From the NCBI GenBank assembly GCA_035283845.1, contig DATESZ010000216.1, positions 1 through 28,535 on the forward strand: a stretch of DNA of 28,535 bases, given 5' to 3'. The notes under the pieces were generated by a model that did no database searches, was not told the origin of the DNA, and saw only the letters and a program-made list of their open reading frames with translations. The number at the start of each line of letters is the position of its first letter. The first letter of the stretch is position 1. Shown piece by piece: positions 1 through 7,569 of the stretch. Origin of the DNA: DATESZ01 sp035283845. Its GTDB lineage: Bacteria; Desulfobacterota; Syntrophia; Syntrophales; JACQWR01. The position numbers and the translations under genes are program-made.

Positions 1-220
1 GTAAGTCCATTATCAACCCCCTGGGAGGCCGTATCTTGCGCAGACGTATGCTGTTATTCTCCGATTTCTGGAGAAACTCGTCCCCCCTAATAATCTGCAG
101 GTATCCTAATCTGATTATTACCAAAGAAAGGGCAACCAGAATGACGGCAAAGAGTATCCTAAATCTCAGCTTAATTTCACCCGATTGTTGATCGTTTAAC
201 CGGGCATGTAGCTCCTCCAT
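1..220 (-). CDS. mrdA: Penicillin-binding protein 2 (PBP2), N-terminal part only
   Basis: This is the start of the elongation-specific transpeptidase PBP2, cut off by the window edge after about 73 codons. The visible protein has a short charged cytoplasmic tail (begins MEELHARLNDQQSGEIKLR), one membrane anchor at about residues 23-40 (ILFAVILVALSLVIIRLGY), and then the family's periplasmic opening with LQIIRGDEFL, NSIRL and the RPPRGLI(M/F)D motif. The ATG at 220 is the only sensible start, because the other nearby ATG runs into a stop after two codons. It lies 10 bases after the mreD stop, giving the usual mreB-mreC-mreD-mrdA order of the rod elongation complex. The catalytic transpeptidase domain is outside the window. 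The identification is firm despite the truncation. Confidence 0.88.
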   Translation of the reverse strand, partial: MEELHARLNDQQSGEIKLRFRILFAVILVALSLVIIRLGYLQIIRGDEFLQKSENNSIRLRKIRPPRGLIMDL

Positions 221-230
221 CGGACAAGAC

Positions 231-731
231 CTATATTCTTACGTTCCGGCGACTTGATCCAATGGCGTCAAGCTTGCCGAATAATACAAAAAACGACGGC
301 CCCAGGAAACTCGCAATCAACGCCTGCGGTAAAAAAACATCCCACATATAATGGGACTTATTCACTCCAAGTACAAATTTATAAAAGGAAACAACCAAAA
401 TACCTTCCAACAGGGCGAACAAACCGACAAAGATCGCAATGAATAAAACCCGCTCGGCATAAATGCGCAGGGAAACAAACTTCGCTATCAAGAAAATGAT
501 AACATAGGAAAAGGCAAAGAGGCCGGAGAAGGAGCCGATAAAACAATCAAGAAAAAAACCGAGGATGAAGCTAAAGATGCCGCCCTTCATTAAGGACATA
601 TTAAATCCGGCATAGACGGCCCAAATAAGGGATACTTCCACAATTAACTTGCCGAAAAAAAACAGATTGGAAATCATCGTCTGTAAAGTAATCAACAAAA
701 GAGCAAAAAAGGCCAAAAGCATATAACTCAC
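231..731 (-). CDS. mreD: Rod shape-determining protein MreD
   Basis: MreD is an integral inner-membrane subunit of the elongasome, linking MreC, MreB and the PBP2/RodA synthase. The 166-residue product is almost entirely hydrophobic, with about five predicted membrane segments, and carries the family pattern GGIFSFILGFFLDCFIGSF around residues 50-68. The gene starts with GTG at 731, overlapping the mreC stop as GTGA with an AAAGGTGA sequence upstream. An ATG three codons later (722) is a less likely alternative. It sits between mreC and mrdA in a tight operon. Sequence conservation in MreD is low, so the call rests on hydrophobicity, size and position together. Confidence 0.9.
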   Translation of the reverse strand: MSYMLLAFFALLLITLQTMISNLFFFGKLIVEVSLIWAVYAGFNMSLMKGGIFSFILGFFLDCFIGSFSGLFAFSYVIIFLIAKFVSLRIYAERVLFIAIFVGLFALLEGILVVSFYKFVLGVNKSHYMWDVFLPQALIASFLGPSFFVLFGKLDAIGSSRRNVRI

Positions 732-1552
732 TTCTTATCACCTTTATCCGATATAATAACAAGCACTTCCTCAATCCCATCGGGATCAGTAAATGGCTTT
801 ACCTCGATTCTTTGAAACAAATCAGCCTCTTTCTTGCTTGCCGCCTTTACAACCCCAATAGGCAACCCTTTGGGAAAAATCCCTCCCAGACCGGATGTGA
901 TGACGATATCGCCAACCTTTACCGACGCGGTTTTGGATACATATTTCAAATTACATCCCGCGGAGGCTGCGCCCTGCAACATCCCCTGCACCCTGGTTTC
1001 CTGCACCATTGCATCGATATTGCTGTTTTCGTCTTGGATAAGCAAAACCCTGGATACATTCCATGATGATTCCATCACCCGGCCCAACAGACCGGGGACG
1101 GCCACAACAGGCAGTCCGGCGCGCAGGCCATCCGCTTCCCCGCGATTTATAAGGATCATTTTGAATACGGAAGAAGGATTCCTGCCTACAACTTTCGCGG
1201 CAAGCGTATAATAAGGCATCCCCTCCTGGAGTTTCAATATTTCTTGCAGCCTTATCCCCTCCAGATACCCTTCCCGATACTTTACGAGCTCCCCGATCAA
1301 AAGGGAGTTTTTTTCTTTGAGCCGTCTGTTATCCGCCTCCAGACCCACCAGAAGGATATAACGAACCCACACATCCCTGAGCCCTTTTAGCGGCATGTTA
1401 ATAACCGCCTCCAGAGAAGACACTATCTCAAGGGATGTTTTTCTTAAAATTCCAGGCGATGGATCCTGGAGATTGTACAAAAGAATAAAAAGGCCAATGA
1501 TTATAACTATCGATATTGCATAGCCGTTCCCGTATTTCTTAGAAATCAACAT
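728..1552 (-). CDS. mreC: Rod shape-determining protein MreC
   Basis: MreC is a bitopic inner-membrane protein whose periplasmic beta domains scaffold PBP2 and the elongasome. From the chosen ATG at 1552 the product begins MLISKKYGNGYAIS, has one membrane helix (VIIIGLFILLYNL), a coiled coil (NRRLKEKNSLLIGELVKYRE region) and then the two beta-barrel subdomains with AKVVGRNPS, NRGEADGL, GRV, LIQDENSNIDA and the GDIVITSGLGGIFPKGLPIG signature. The frame stays open upstream to a TTG at 1615, which would add 21 residues (EGPNLYQFCHFPRLC...) not typical of MreC, so the inner ATG was preferred. Neither start has a strong ribosome-binding site, so the start is uncertain but the identity is not. Confidence 0.92.
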   Translation of the reverse strand: MLISKKYGNGYAISIVIIIGLFILLYNLQDPSPGILRKTSLEIVSSLEAVINMPLKGLRDVWVRYILLVGLEADNRRLKEKNSLLIGELVKYREGYLEGIRLQEILKLQEGMPYYTLAAKVVGRNPSSVFKMILINRGEADGLRAGLPVVAVPGLLGRVMESSWNVSRVLLIQDENSNIDAMVQETRVQGMLQGAASAGCNLKYVSKTASVKVGDIVITSGLGGIFPKGLPIGVVKAASKKEADLFQRIEVKPFTDPDGIEEVLVIISDKGDKK

Positions 1553-1623
1553 TATTTGCCCATGTCGGCATAACCGGGGAAAATGGCAAAACTGATAAAG
1601 GTTGGGTCCCTCCAACGAGCACG

Positions 1624-2661
1624 TTAGACCTGAAAAGTAACCTCTTTCAACACATCAAGCTGATCCAAGGCCATCCCTGCCCCCCTTGCCACCGCTGAGA
1701 GCGGATCATCACAGATGATGACGGGAAGGCCTGTTTGTTCCCTTATAAGAATATCAATATTTCTTAAAAGGGCGCCGCCTCCCGTGATAACAATGCCCCG
1801 ATCAACAATATCGCCCGCCAGTTCGGGAGGGGCATTCTCCAGTACATCCTTTATGGTGTCCATGATAAAACCTACGGGCTCCATTATTGCCTCGCGTATC
1901 TCTTCGGAGTTGACCTCGATAATCTTCGGGATGCCGGAAATAAGGTCGCGTCCTTTAACATCGAGCTTACGAACCTCCTTATCGGGATATACACAACCGA
2001 TCGTAGTCTTGATAATTTCGGCGGAACGTTCACCAATGAGAAGGCTGTACTTTCTTTTCATATACTGGACAATTTCCTCATCAATTTTGTCACCGGCAAC
2101 CCTGACGGATTTGGCATAGACGACACCGGCTAAGGAGATTACCGCAACCTCCGTCGTTCCTCCACCGATGTCCACCACCATGGAGCTTGTGGGTTCCGAT
2201 ATCGGCAATCCGGCGCCGATAGCCGCCGCCATGGGCTCTTCAATGAGATAAATCTCCCTGGCTCCGGCCGACTCAACCGTTTCACGGACGGCGCGCCTCT
2301 CCACCTGTGTGACTCCGGAAGGAACTGATACAATGATTCGCGGCCGGACAAGGCCGCGCCGATTATGAACCCTCAAAATAAAATGCCGGAGCATCGCCTC
2401 GGTAATGTCGAAATCGGCAATAACTCCATCCTTCATGGGTCGGACGGCCACAATATTTCCAGGCGTGCGCCCCAGCATCTTTTTGGCTTCAGCGCCCACG
2501 GCCAGCACTTTTTTTACACCTCTTGAATCCATGTGCACTGCTACGACAGAGGGCTCATTCAACACAATGCCTTTACCCTTGACGTAAACCAGAGTATTTG
2601 CCGTTCCAAGATCTATCGCCAGATCATTAGAAAATTTTCCCAAGATAAAATCAAAAAGCAA
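1624..2661 (-). CDS. mreB: Actin-like cell shape protein MreB
   Basis: MreB is the bacterial actin that polymerises at the cytoplasmic face of the membrane and directs lateral wall synthesis. Actin-fold ATP-binding motifs are clear: phosphate 1 loop DLGTANTLVY, IVSVPSGVT, phosphate 2 loop VVDIGGGTTEVAVIS, and the adenosine motif GIVITGGGALLRNID. The C-terminus (PLSAVARGAGMALDQ) is standard. The start is a choice. A TTG at 2661 is preceded by AGGGGG with 7-base spacing and yields LFDFILGKFSNDLAIDLG, the usual N-terminus, for 345 residues. A GTG at 2697 would add 12 residues and has GAGGG almost touching it. It is the first gene of the mre operon, with mreC beginning about 70 bases downstream. 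Confidence 0.96.
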   Translation of the reverse strand: MLFDFILGKFSNDLAIDLGTANTLVYVKGKGIVLNEPSVVAVHMDSRGVKKVLAVGAEAKKMLGRTPGNIVAVRPMKDGVIADFDITEAMLRHFILRVHNRRGLVRPRIIVSVPSGVTQVERRAVRETVESAGAREIYLIEEPMAAAIGAGLPISEPTSSMVVDIGGGTTEVAVISLAGVVYAKSVRVAGDKIDEEIVQYMKRKYSLLIGERSAEIIKTTIGCVYPDKEVRKLDVKGRDLISGIPKIIEVNSEEIREAIMEPVGFIMDTIKDVLENAPPELAGDIVDRGIVITGGGALLRNIDILIREQTGLPVIICDDPLSAVARGAGMALDQLDVLKEVTFQV

Positions 2662-2844
2662 GGCCCCACCCCCTAATAATTTTATTAGCCGTCTCACCCC
2701 TCAGTATTTCAGTATTAATGTTCAGTTTGGACTCCTATATCTATTTTCCTACTGCAAATCAATCATTTTTCCAAAAAATTATTGCATTTTACCATACGCT
2801 ATACTACAAGTTCGGCGCTTAATCTTGATAGCGGCGGTAAAAAT

Positions 2845-2875
2845 TTGGCGCTGTGACTTTTTGCAGGGCTATAAA
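2845..2875 (+). promoter_or_regulatory. Possible sigma-70-type promoter for the ppiD-like gene
   Basis: In the 234-base gap between the divergent mreB and ppiD-like genes, TTGGCG (2845-2850) and TATAAA (2870-2875) are separated by 19 bases, and a good ribosome-binding site (AGGAGGG) follows before the ATG at 2896. The spacing is longer than ideal. The rest of the gap is A/T-rich and should also hold the mreB promoter on the minus strand, but no convincing pair of hexamers was found there. Confidence 0.25.
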
Positions 2876-2895
2876 ATCATAGGAGGGACTTCCCC

Positions 2896-4332
2896 ATGCT
2901 CGAACTAATGAGAAGACACGCCAGGAACTGGATCATGAAACTCCTGCTTGGCATCATTATTATCGTCTTTATCTTTTATTTCGGCTCATTAGGAGAGAAT
3001 GATCGGGCAGATATAATAGCCACCCTGGACGGTAACGCTATTTTTTATGTGGATTTTCAGCGTGAATACCAGAAGCTGGTAGATTTATTGCGTGAACGCT
3101 ACGGCAGGAATCTGACCGATGAGCAACTAAAAGAATTGAACCTGAAAGAACAGGCCGTCGATAACCTGATAAAACAGGCCATCGTTATGAAGAAAGCAGA
3201 AGAACTTAAGATCCGTGCAAGCGATGCAGAAGTGAGAGAGGCCATACTTTCTTACCCGGATTTTCAGCGAAACGGTCTCTTTGACCAGAGGATATATGAA
3301 CATACGCTCCGTTTGAACAGGATGTCCCCGGATAATTTTGAGGCTCAACAGAGGAAAATTCTCATCACGAAAAAACTTGAAGAGCTTATATTAAGCGGGG
3401 TTCATGTTTCCGAAAAGGAAGTCTTTGACCTGTACCGATTTCAAAATGAAAAAATAAACGTAAAATTCTTGAAAGTTTCTTTAAAAAACTACACAAAGAG
3501 AATTAAGCCGGACCGGCAGGCGCTGGAAAGCTATCTGAAGGAACATGGCAACGAATTTCGCATACCGGAACAATTCCAGGTCAAATACATTTTTTTCTTG
3601 GTCGCGGAACAGGCAAGAAAGGCCCTTGACGCAATATATCAGCAGGAAAATTTCGACGCCTATGCATCGGGCAAGGGGCTCAAGATAACAACCAGTGCGT
3701 TTTTTCCGGCGAGCAGCATTCCCCAGGAATTACGCACCGTAAACGATTTATCAAAAAACGTCCTTTCCCTCCGGAAAAATGAGATAAGCAAGGTACTCTC
3801 GGACGACAAAGGATACTATCTATTTCAGATTGCCGCGAAAAAACCTTCCTATATTCCAGACCTGAAGGAAGCGGAAAGGGAGGTCGAAAGCCGCTATCTG
3901 GAAAACGAGGCCGCGCTTTTGTGCCGGAAAGAAGCGGAGAACATGCTTGAGCGCCTGAAAAAGGGAGAAGAACTTGAAATAATAGCGCGTGAAAAAAAGA
4001 TTAAAGTGGAAGAAACAGGAATGTTCCTTCCCGGTTCGAGTATCCCCAATCTGGGAGTCTCTCAACAAATGAGCGATGCTTTAGTGCAGCTTTCGGAAGC
4101 AAAACCTTACCCTGATAAAGTGTTCCGGATAGACGATAATTTTGTCATCAGCCGGTTTAAGGAAAGAGGAAAGTTAGACGAAGGGGATTTCCAGGCCCAG
4201 AAAGGGGAATTGAAAAAAATCTTCAAAAAATTGAAGGACAACGAAACGATCAATGCCTGGATAGAGGGGGTAAAGAATTCGCTTGTTAAAGAGGGAAGGC
4301 TGAAAATTACCAAAGATATTAAAGGCGCTTAG
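2896..4332 (+). CDS. ppiD: PpiD/SurA-type membrane-anchored periplasmic foldase
   Basis: The product is 478 residues with an uncleaved N-terminal anchor (MKLLLGIIIIVFIFYFGSLG, about residues 15-34) and a long periplasmic region. Residues about 40-180 form the SurA_N-type chaperone domain with the usual signs: GNAIFYVDFQREYQKL, a VDNLIKQAIVMKKAEELKI helix, ILSYPDFQRNGLFDQRIYEHTL. This is the layout of PpiD, a chaperone that helps outer-membrane and secreted proteins at the Sec translocon exit. The parvulin region that should follow (from QVKYIFFLVAEQARKAL) is short and lacks the GGDLG segment, so prolyl isomerase activity is doubtful. E. coli PpiD is about 620 residues. The start has AGGAGGG eight bases upstream. 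The gene symbol is by family resemblance, and a SurA-like lipoprotein-type relative is the main alternative. Confidence 0.8.
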   Translation: MLELMRRHARNWIMKLLLGIIIIVFIFYFGSLGENDRADIIATLDGNAIFYVDFQREYQKLVDLLRERYGRNLTDEQLKELNLKEQAVDNLIKQAIVMKKAEELKIRASDAEVREAILSYPDFQRNGLFDQRIYEHTLRLNRMSPDNFEAQQRKILITKKLEELILSGVHVSEKEVFDLYRFQNEKINVKFLKVSLKNYTKRIKPDRQALESYLKEHGNEFRIPEQFQVKYIFFLVAEQARKALDAIYQQENFDAYASGKGLKITTSAFFPASSIPQELRTVNDLSKNVLSLRKNEISKVLSDDKGYYLFQIAAKKPSYIPDLKEAEREVESRYLENEAALLCRKEAENMLERLKKGEELEIIAREKKIKVEETGMFLPGSSIPNLGVSQQMSDALVQLSEAKPYPDKVFRIDDNFVISRFKERGKLDEGDFQAQKGELKKIFKKLKDNETINAWIEGVKNSLVKEGRLKITKDIKGA

Positions 4333-4411
4333 CGAATGTAAAATCAATCATTGAAGTGAATTGGGATGTTTTTCATGCAACCTAACAGAATATGTATGGG
4401 GAGGTGCTTTA

Positions 4412-5017
4412 ATGAAACCGGAAACGGAAAAAAGAGCGTCGGGCATAGCCTTGATCGGAGAGCTGCCCTGGGGCAGCCATTTCTGCCAGTTCTACCGTAC
4501 CAAGAAAGACTTGCTTGACATCCTGATCCCTTACTTTCGGGCCGGGCTGGAGAACAACGAACTCTGCATCTGGGTGACCTCGGACTTCCTGGGACGAGAA
4601 GCCGCTCTCAAGGCATTGAGAAAAGGCGTTCCCGGCTTCTCGGAATATCTGGCGACGGGGCAGATCGAGGTGTTTCCATACACTGATTGGTATCTCATAG
4701 GAGGAAGCTTCGATCTGAAGAGGACGCTTGCGATGTGGATGGATAAGCACGATGAAGCCTTGGCGCGCGGCTTTGCGGGCATGAGGGTCAGCGGCAACCC
4801 CTACTGGATCGACAACAAGAAGGACTGGGACGATTTCGCCTGCTACGAGGCGGAGATAAACAATGTCATCGGCGGGACCAAACTGCTGGTGCTCTGCACT
4901 TACTCACTCAAGAAATGCGGCGTAGTCGAAATCATGGATGTGGTGAAGAACCACAAGTTTGCGTTGGCCATGAACCATGGGGATTGGCAGATGGTGAACA
5001 TGTCTGCCTTCTCTTGA
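4412..5017 (+). CDS. Stand-alone MEDS (DcmR-like sensory) domain protein
   Basis: The 201-residue product is one MEDS domain (methanogen/methylotroph DcmR sensory domain) with nothing attached. Hallmarks are GELPWGSHFCQFYRTKKDL near residue 15, YFRAGLENNELCIWVTS, the GQIEVFPYTDWY stretch, and the C-terminal VVKNHKFALAMNHGDWQM. The conserved HFCQFY Cys and His may bind a ligand or metal, but no ligand is established. An ATG at 4412 is preceded by GGGGAGGTG with good spacing. The frame remains open to a TTG at 4361, but that start has no comparable site. It lies 10 bases before a kinase gene whose N-terminus is a second copy of the same domain, so the two are probably co-transcribed. There is no output domain, so it may act as a regulator or decoy partner of the kinase (inference). 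Confidence 0.85.
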   Translation: MKPETEKRASGIALIGELPWGSHFCQFYRTKKDLLDILIPYFRAGLENNELCIWVTSDFLGREAALKALRKGVPGFSEYLATGQIEVFPYTDWYLIGGSFDLKRTLAMWMDKHDEALARGFAGMRVSGNPYWIDNKKDWDDFACYEAEINNVIGGTKLLVLCTYSLKKCGVVEIMDVVKNHKFALAMNHGDWQMVNMSAFS

Positions 5018-5027
5018 GACGGAACTT

Positions 5028-7250
5028 ATGATTACTATACAGTTTGACAAACGGAAATCCGGCCTTTCCCAGATCGGCGATCTCCCCTGGGGTGTGCATT
5101 TCTGCCAGTTCTACCGGGCGAAGGAAGATATCCTGGACGTCCTTGTGCCCTACTTCCGGGCCGGCCTGGAGAATAACGAACTTTGCATCTGGAGCACTTC
5201 CCGGCCGATCAGCGTCGCCGATGCCAAAGAAGTGTTGCAGAAGGCCGTACCCGATTTTGAGCAGTATTTGAAGAAGGGGCAGATAGAGATCATTCCCAAT
5301 CGCCGGTGGCAGGCAGAAGAAAAGACGGCTGGCGACACGCTTGCCTCAAGGCTCGACAATGCCATTGCCGGCGGCTTTGACGGTCTCAGGCTCGCCTGCC
5401 ACGCCTTCCCCGAAAAGAAGGGCGGCAAGACATTCACCTGCTACGGAGCTGACGCTATAGAAAGATACAACGTAATCGCGGTTTTTGTTTACCCCCGAGA
5501 AAGATTCGATGCCCTCGGGCTCATGGAAGTTGTCAAAAACCACCGGTTTGCCCTCGTCCGCAATGCCGGAAGGTGGGAGGTTATTGAGAGTTCAGAGGTG
5601 CGCATCAGGGACGACCTGAAAAAGAGCCAAGAAAAGCTCCATTCCCTCTTCAGCAACATGTCCGAGGGCTTTGCCTATCACCGTATTGTGTTGGATGCCA
5701 GAGGTGAGCCCTGCGACTATGTTTTTCTGGAAGTGAACGAGGCCTTCGAGAAGCTGACGGGCCTCAAAGGGGAAAAGATCATCGGCAAGAAGGTCACGGA
5801 AGCCCTGCCGTGGATAGAGAAGGACTCAACCGGCTGGATAGAAGAATTCGGCAAAGTCGCGCTGACGGGGAAACCAATACAGTTTGAAAGCTATGCGGAG
5901 ACGCCTAAAAGATGGTATGCGATTTCTGCCTTCAGCCCTCACAACGGCTTTTTTGCTGTCACATTTAGCGACATAACAGAGCGCGTACTCGCAGAGGCGG
6001 CGCTCAAGAGCAGCAATCGAAAAATGGAAATTCTTGCCGAAGCCGCCCGCCTGCTCCTGACCAGCGAAACGCCGGCAAGAATCGTCCAAACCATTTGCAA
6101 AAAAGTGATGGATCACCTCGATTGCCATGCCTTTTTCAACTACCTGGTTGAGGAAGGCACGGAGCGCATGCGGCTGAACGCCTATGCGGGGATTCCCGAG
6201 GCTAGGGCCGCCGAAATCGAGCGCCTTGCTTTCGGGGTGGCAGTATGCGGGTGCGCGGCAAGAGACGGCCAGCGGATTATTGTTGAAGACATATTAAATA
6301 CGCCGGATGAACGCACTGACCTCGTCCGCTCCTTCGGCATCCAGGCTTATGCCTGTCATCCTCTGATCTACCAAGGGCGGATCATCGGCACGCTTTCCTT
6401 CGGGACCATCAACCGGCAGCGCTTCAGCGCCGAAGATGTCGAGATCATGAAAGCCATCACGGACCTGGTGGCGACGGCTATGGCGCGCAAAAAGGCAGAA
6501 GAACACATCGTTTATCTCAATGAGGAATTGAAACGCAACATCGATGATCTCTCCATAGCCAATAAGGATCTGGAGTCCTTCAGCTATTCCGTTTCCCATG
6601 ACCTGCGGGCGCCGCTCCGGGCAATCGACGGCTACTCAAGAATGCTCGCCAAGGAACTTGAGGAGAAAATGTACGGGGAAGGCAAGCGGGTTCTGAATAT
6701 CATCCGCAGGAACACTCAGCTCATGGGGCAGCTTATTGACGACCTGCTTGCCTTCTCGCGCCTGGGAAGCCAGAAGATAAAGGTAGCGGAAATCGATATG
6801 AAGAGTCTTGCGGAGGCGGTATGGGAAGAAATTACGGCGGCAAATCCAGGACGCTCGATTACTTTCAATATTACGAACCATCTGCCTACCTTCGCTGACA
6901 CGACACTGATGCGGCAAGTGATGGTCAATCTTCTGTCCAATGCCGTGAAATTCACACAGCACCGCGGCGACGCACTGATCGAATTCACCGGCTGGGTTGA
7001 AGGAACAGAAAATGTCTATTGCGTAAAGGATAACGGCGTGGGTTTTGACATGCATTACGTGGATAAACTGTTCGGCGTCTTCCAGCGGCTGCACAGCGTG
7101 GATGAATTTGAGGGCACAGGAGTGGGCCTGGCGATCGTCAAGCGCGCCATTCTCAAGCATGGCGGCCGTGTATGGGCAGAGGGGAAAACAAATGAAGGCG
7201 CGACGATCTATTTTAGCCTGCCGAGGGAACAGGGGGTAGGCAGAGCATAA
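5028..7250 (+). CDS. Hybrid-input sensor histidine kinase: MEDS-PAS-GAF-HisKA-HATPase
   Basis: This is a 740-residue soluble histidine kinase with no membrane segment. Domains in order: MEDS (about 15-180, with GDLPWGVHFCQFYRAKEDIL and VVKNHRFALVRN), PAS (about 203-320, VNEAFEKLTGLKGEKIIGK ... FSDITER), GAF (about 345-490), a coiled linker, HisKA with H-box SVSHDLRAPLRAIDGYS (phosphorylated His at about residue 524), and HATPase_c with N-box NLLSNAVKFT, G1 DNGVGFD, and G2 GTGVGLAI. The FGVFQRLHSVDEFEGTGVGLA block is typical of phytochrome-type kinases, but the GAF domain here is not a recognised bilin-binding one. No response regulator is adjacent, so the partner must be encoded elsewhere. 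The signal is unknown. The shared MEDS domain links it functionally to the small gene just upstream. Confidence 0.93.
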   Translation: MITIQFDKRKSGLSQIGDLPWGVHFCQFYRAKEDILDVLVPYFRAGLENNELCIWSTSRPISVADAKEVLQKAVPDFEQYLKKGQIEIIPNRRWQAEEKTAGDTLASRLDNAIAGGFDGLRLACHAFPEKKGGKTFTCYGADAIERYNVIAVFVYPRERFDALGLMEVVKNHRFALVRNAGRWEVIESSEVRIRDDLKKSQEKLHSLFSNMSEGFAYHRIVLDARGEPCDYVFLEVNEAFEKLTGLKGEKIIGKKVTEALPWIEKDSTGWIEEFGKVALTGKPIQFESYAETPKRWYAISAFSPHNGFFAVTFSDITERVLAEAALKSSNRKMEILAEAARLLLTSETPARIVQTICKKVMDHLDCHAFFNYLVEEGTERMRLNAYAGIPEARAAEIERLAFGVAVCGCAARDGQRIIVEDILNTPDERTDLVRSFGIQAYACHPLIYQGRIIGTLSFGTINRQRFSAEDVEIMKAITDLVATAMARKKAEEHIVYLNEELKRNIDDLSIANKDLESFSYSVSHDLRAPLRAIDGYSRMLAKELEEKMYGEGKRVLNIIRRNTQLMGQLIDDLLAFSRLGSQKIKVAEIDMKSLAEAVWEEITAANPGRSITFNITNHLPTFADTTLMRQVMVNLLSNAVKFTQHRGDALIEFTGWVEGTENVYCVKDNGVGFDMHYVDKLFGVFQRLHSVDEFEGTGVGLAIVKRAILKHGGRVWAEGKTNEGATIYFSLPREQGVGRA

Positions 7251-7321
7251 GAAACGATGGATTTGGGGTTGAGATGTTCCAGGACATCAACACGCTTTTC
7301 CCTCTACTTTTTATGAGTTCA

Positions 7322-7567
7322 TCAAGATTTACTTTTTCTTCTTTTTAATTTTTCCTTTATTAATGTAAAAGGAAGTAACAAGATAAAAGAAATCACAGAA
7401 AAATTTGCCAATAACCTCAGCATCCCGGTAAATTGCTCGGCTGGAAAATACATCTTTGACTTCCATGCCCCCATCAACCTTCCCTCGATGACAATATTTC
7501 CTCCTTCACGTGAGAGGGATTCTATGGACATTACTACATCTCCACGGTCGTTAAATATTTCGACCAT
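7322..7567 (-). CDS. Small protein with C-terminal membrane helix, unknown function
   Basis: The 81-residue product starts MVEIFNDRGDVVMSIESLSREGGNIVIEG, a compact beta-rich soluble part of about 55 residues, followed by one hydrophobic helix (FSVISFILLLPFTLI) and a very basic tail (KEKLKRRKSKS), which suggests a cytoplasmic-face protein anchored at the C-terminus. The start at 7567 was chosen because GGAAAGGGGA at the end of the preceding gene gives it a ribosome-binding site. An upstream in-frame ATG at 7588 lies inside that gene. It is two bases downstream of the phytoene-desaturase-like gene, so it is the last gene of the operon. No family is recognised with confidence. It may tether an operon product to the membrane (inference). 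Confidence 0.65.
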   Translation of the reverse strand: MVEIFNDRGDVVMSIESLSREGGNIVIEGRLMGAWKSKMYFPAEQFTGMLRLLANFSVISFILLLPFTLIKEKLKRRKSKS

Positions 7568-7569
7568 AG

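Noticed and set aside
812..1211. Plus-strand reading frames of 84 and 125 codons inside mreC
   Set aside because: They are antisense to a well-supported MreC frame, have no recognisable domain, and lack ribosome-binding sites.
6636..7160. Minus-strand frame of 174 codons opposite the kinase ATP-binding domain
   Set aside because: It is a shadow of the HisKA/HATPase coding frame; the sequence is low-grade and not family-like.
5028..7250. The kinase as a phytochrome photoreceptor
   Set aside because: The kinase core resembles phytochrome kinases, but the PAS-GAF region lacks a recognisable bilin-attachment and PHY domain.
7251..7321. Inverted repeat GATGTTCC/GGACATC between the convergent kinase gene and operon end as a terminator
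   Set aside because: The stem is short with a mismatch and a one-base loop, and no T run follows, so termination is not supported.
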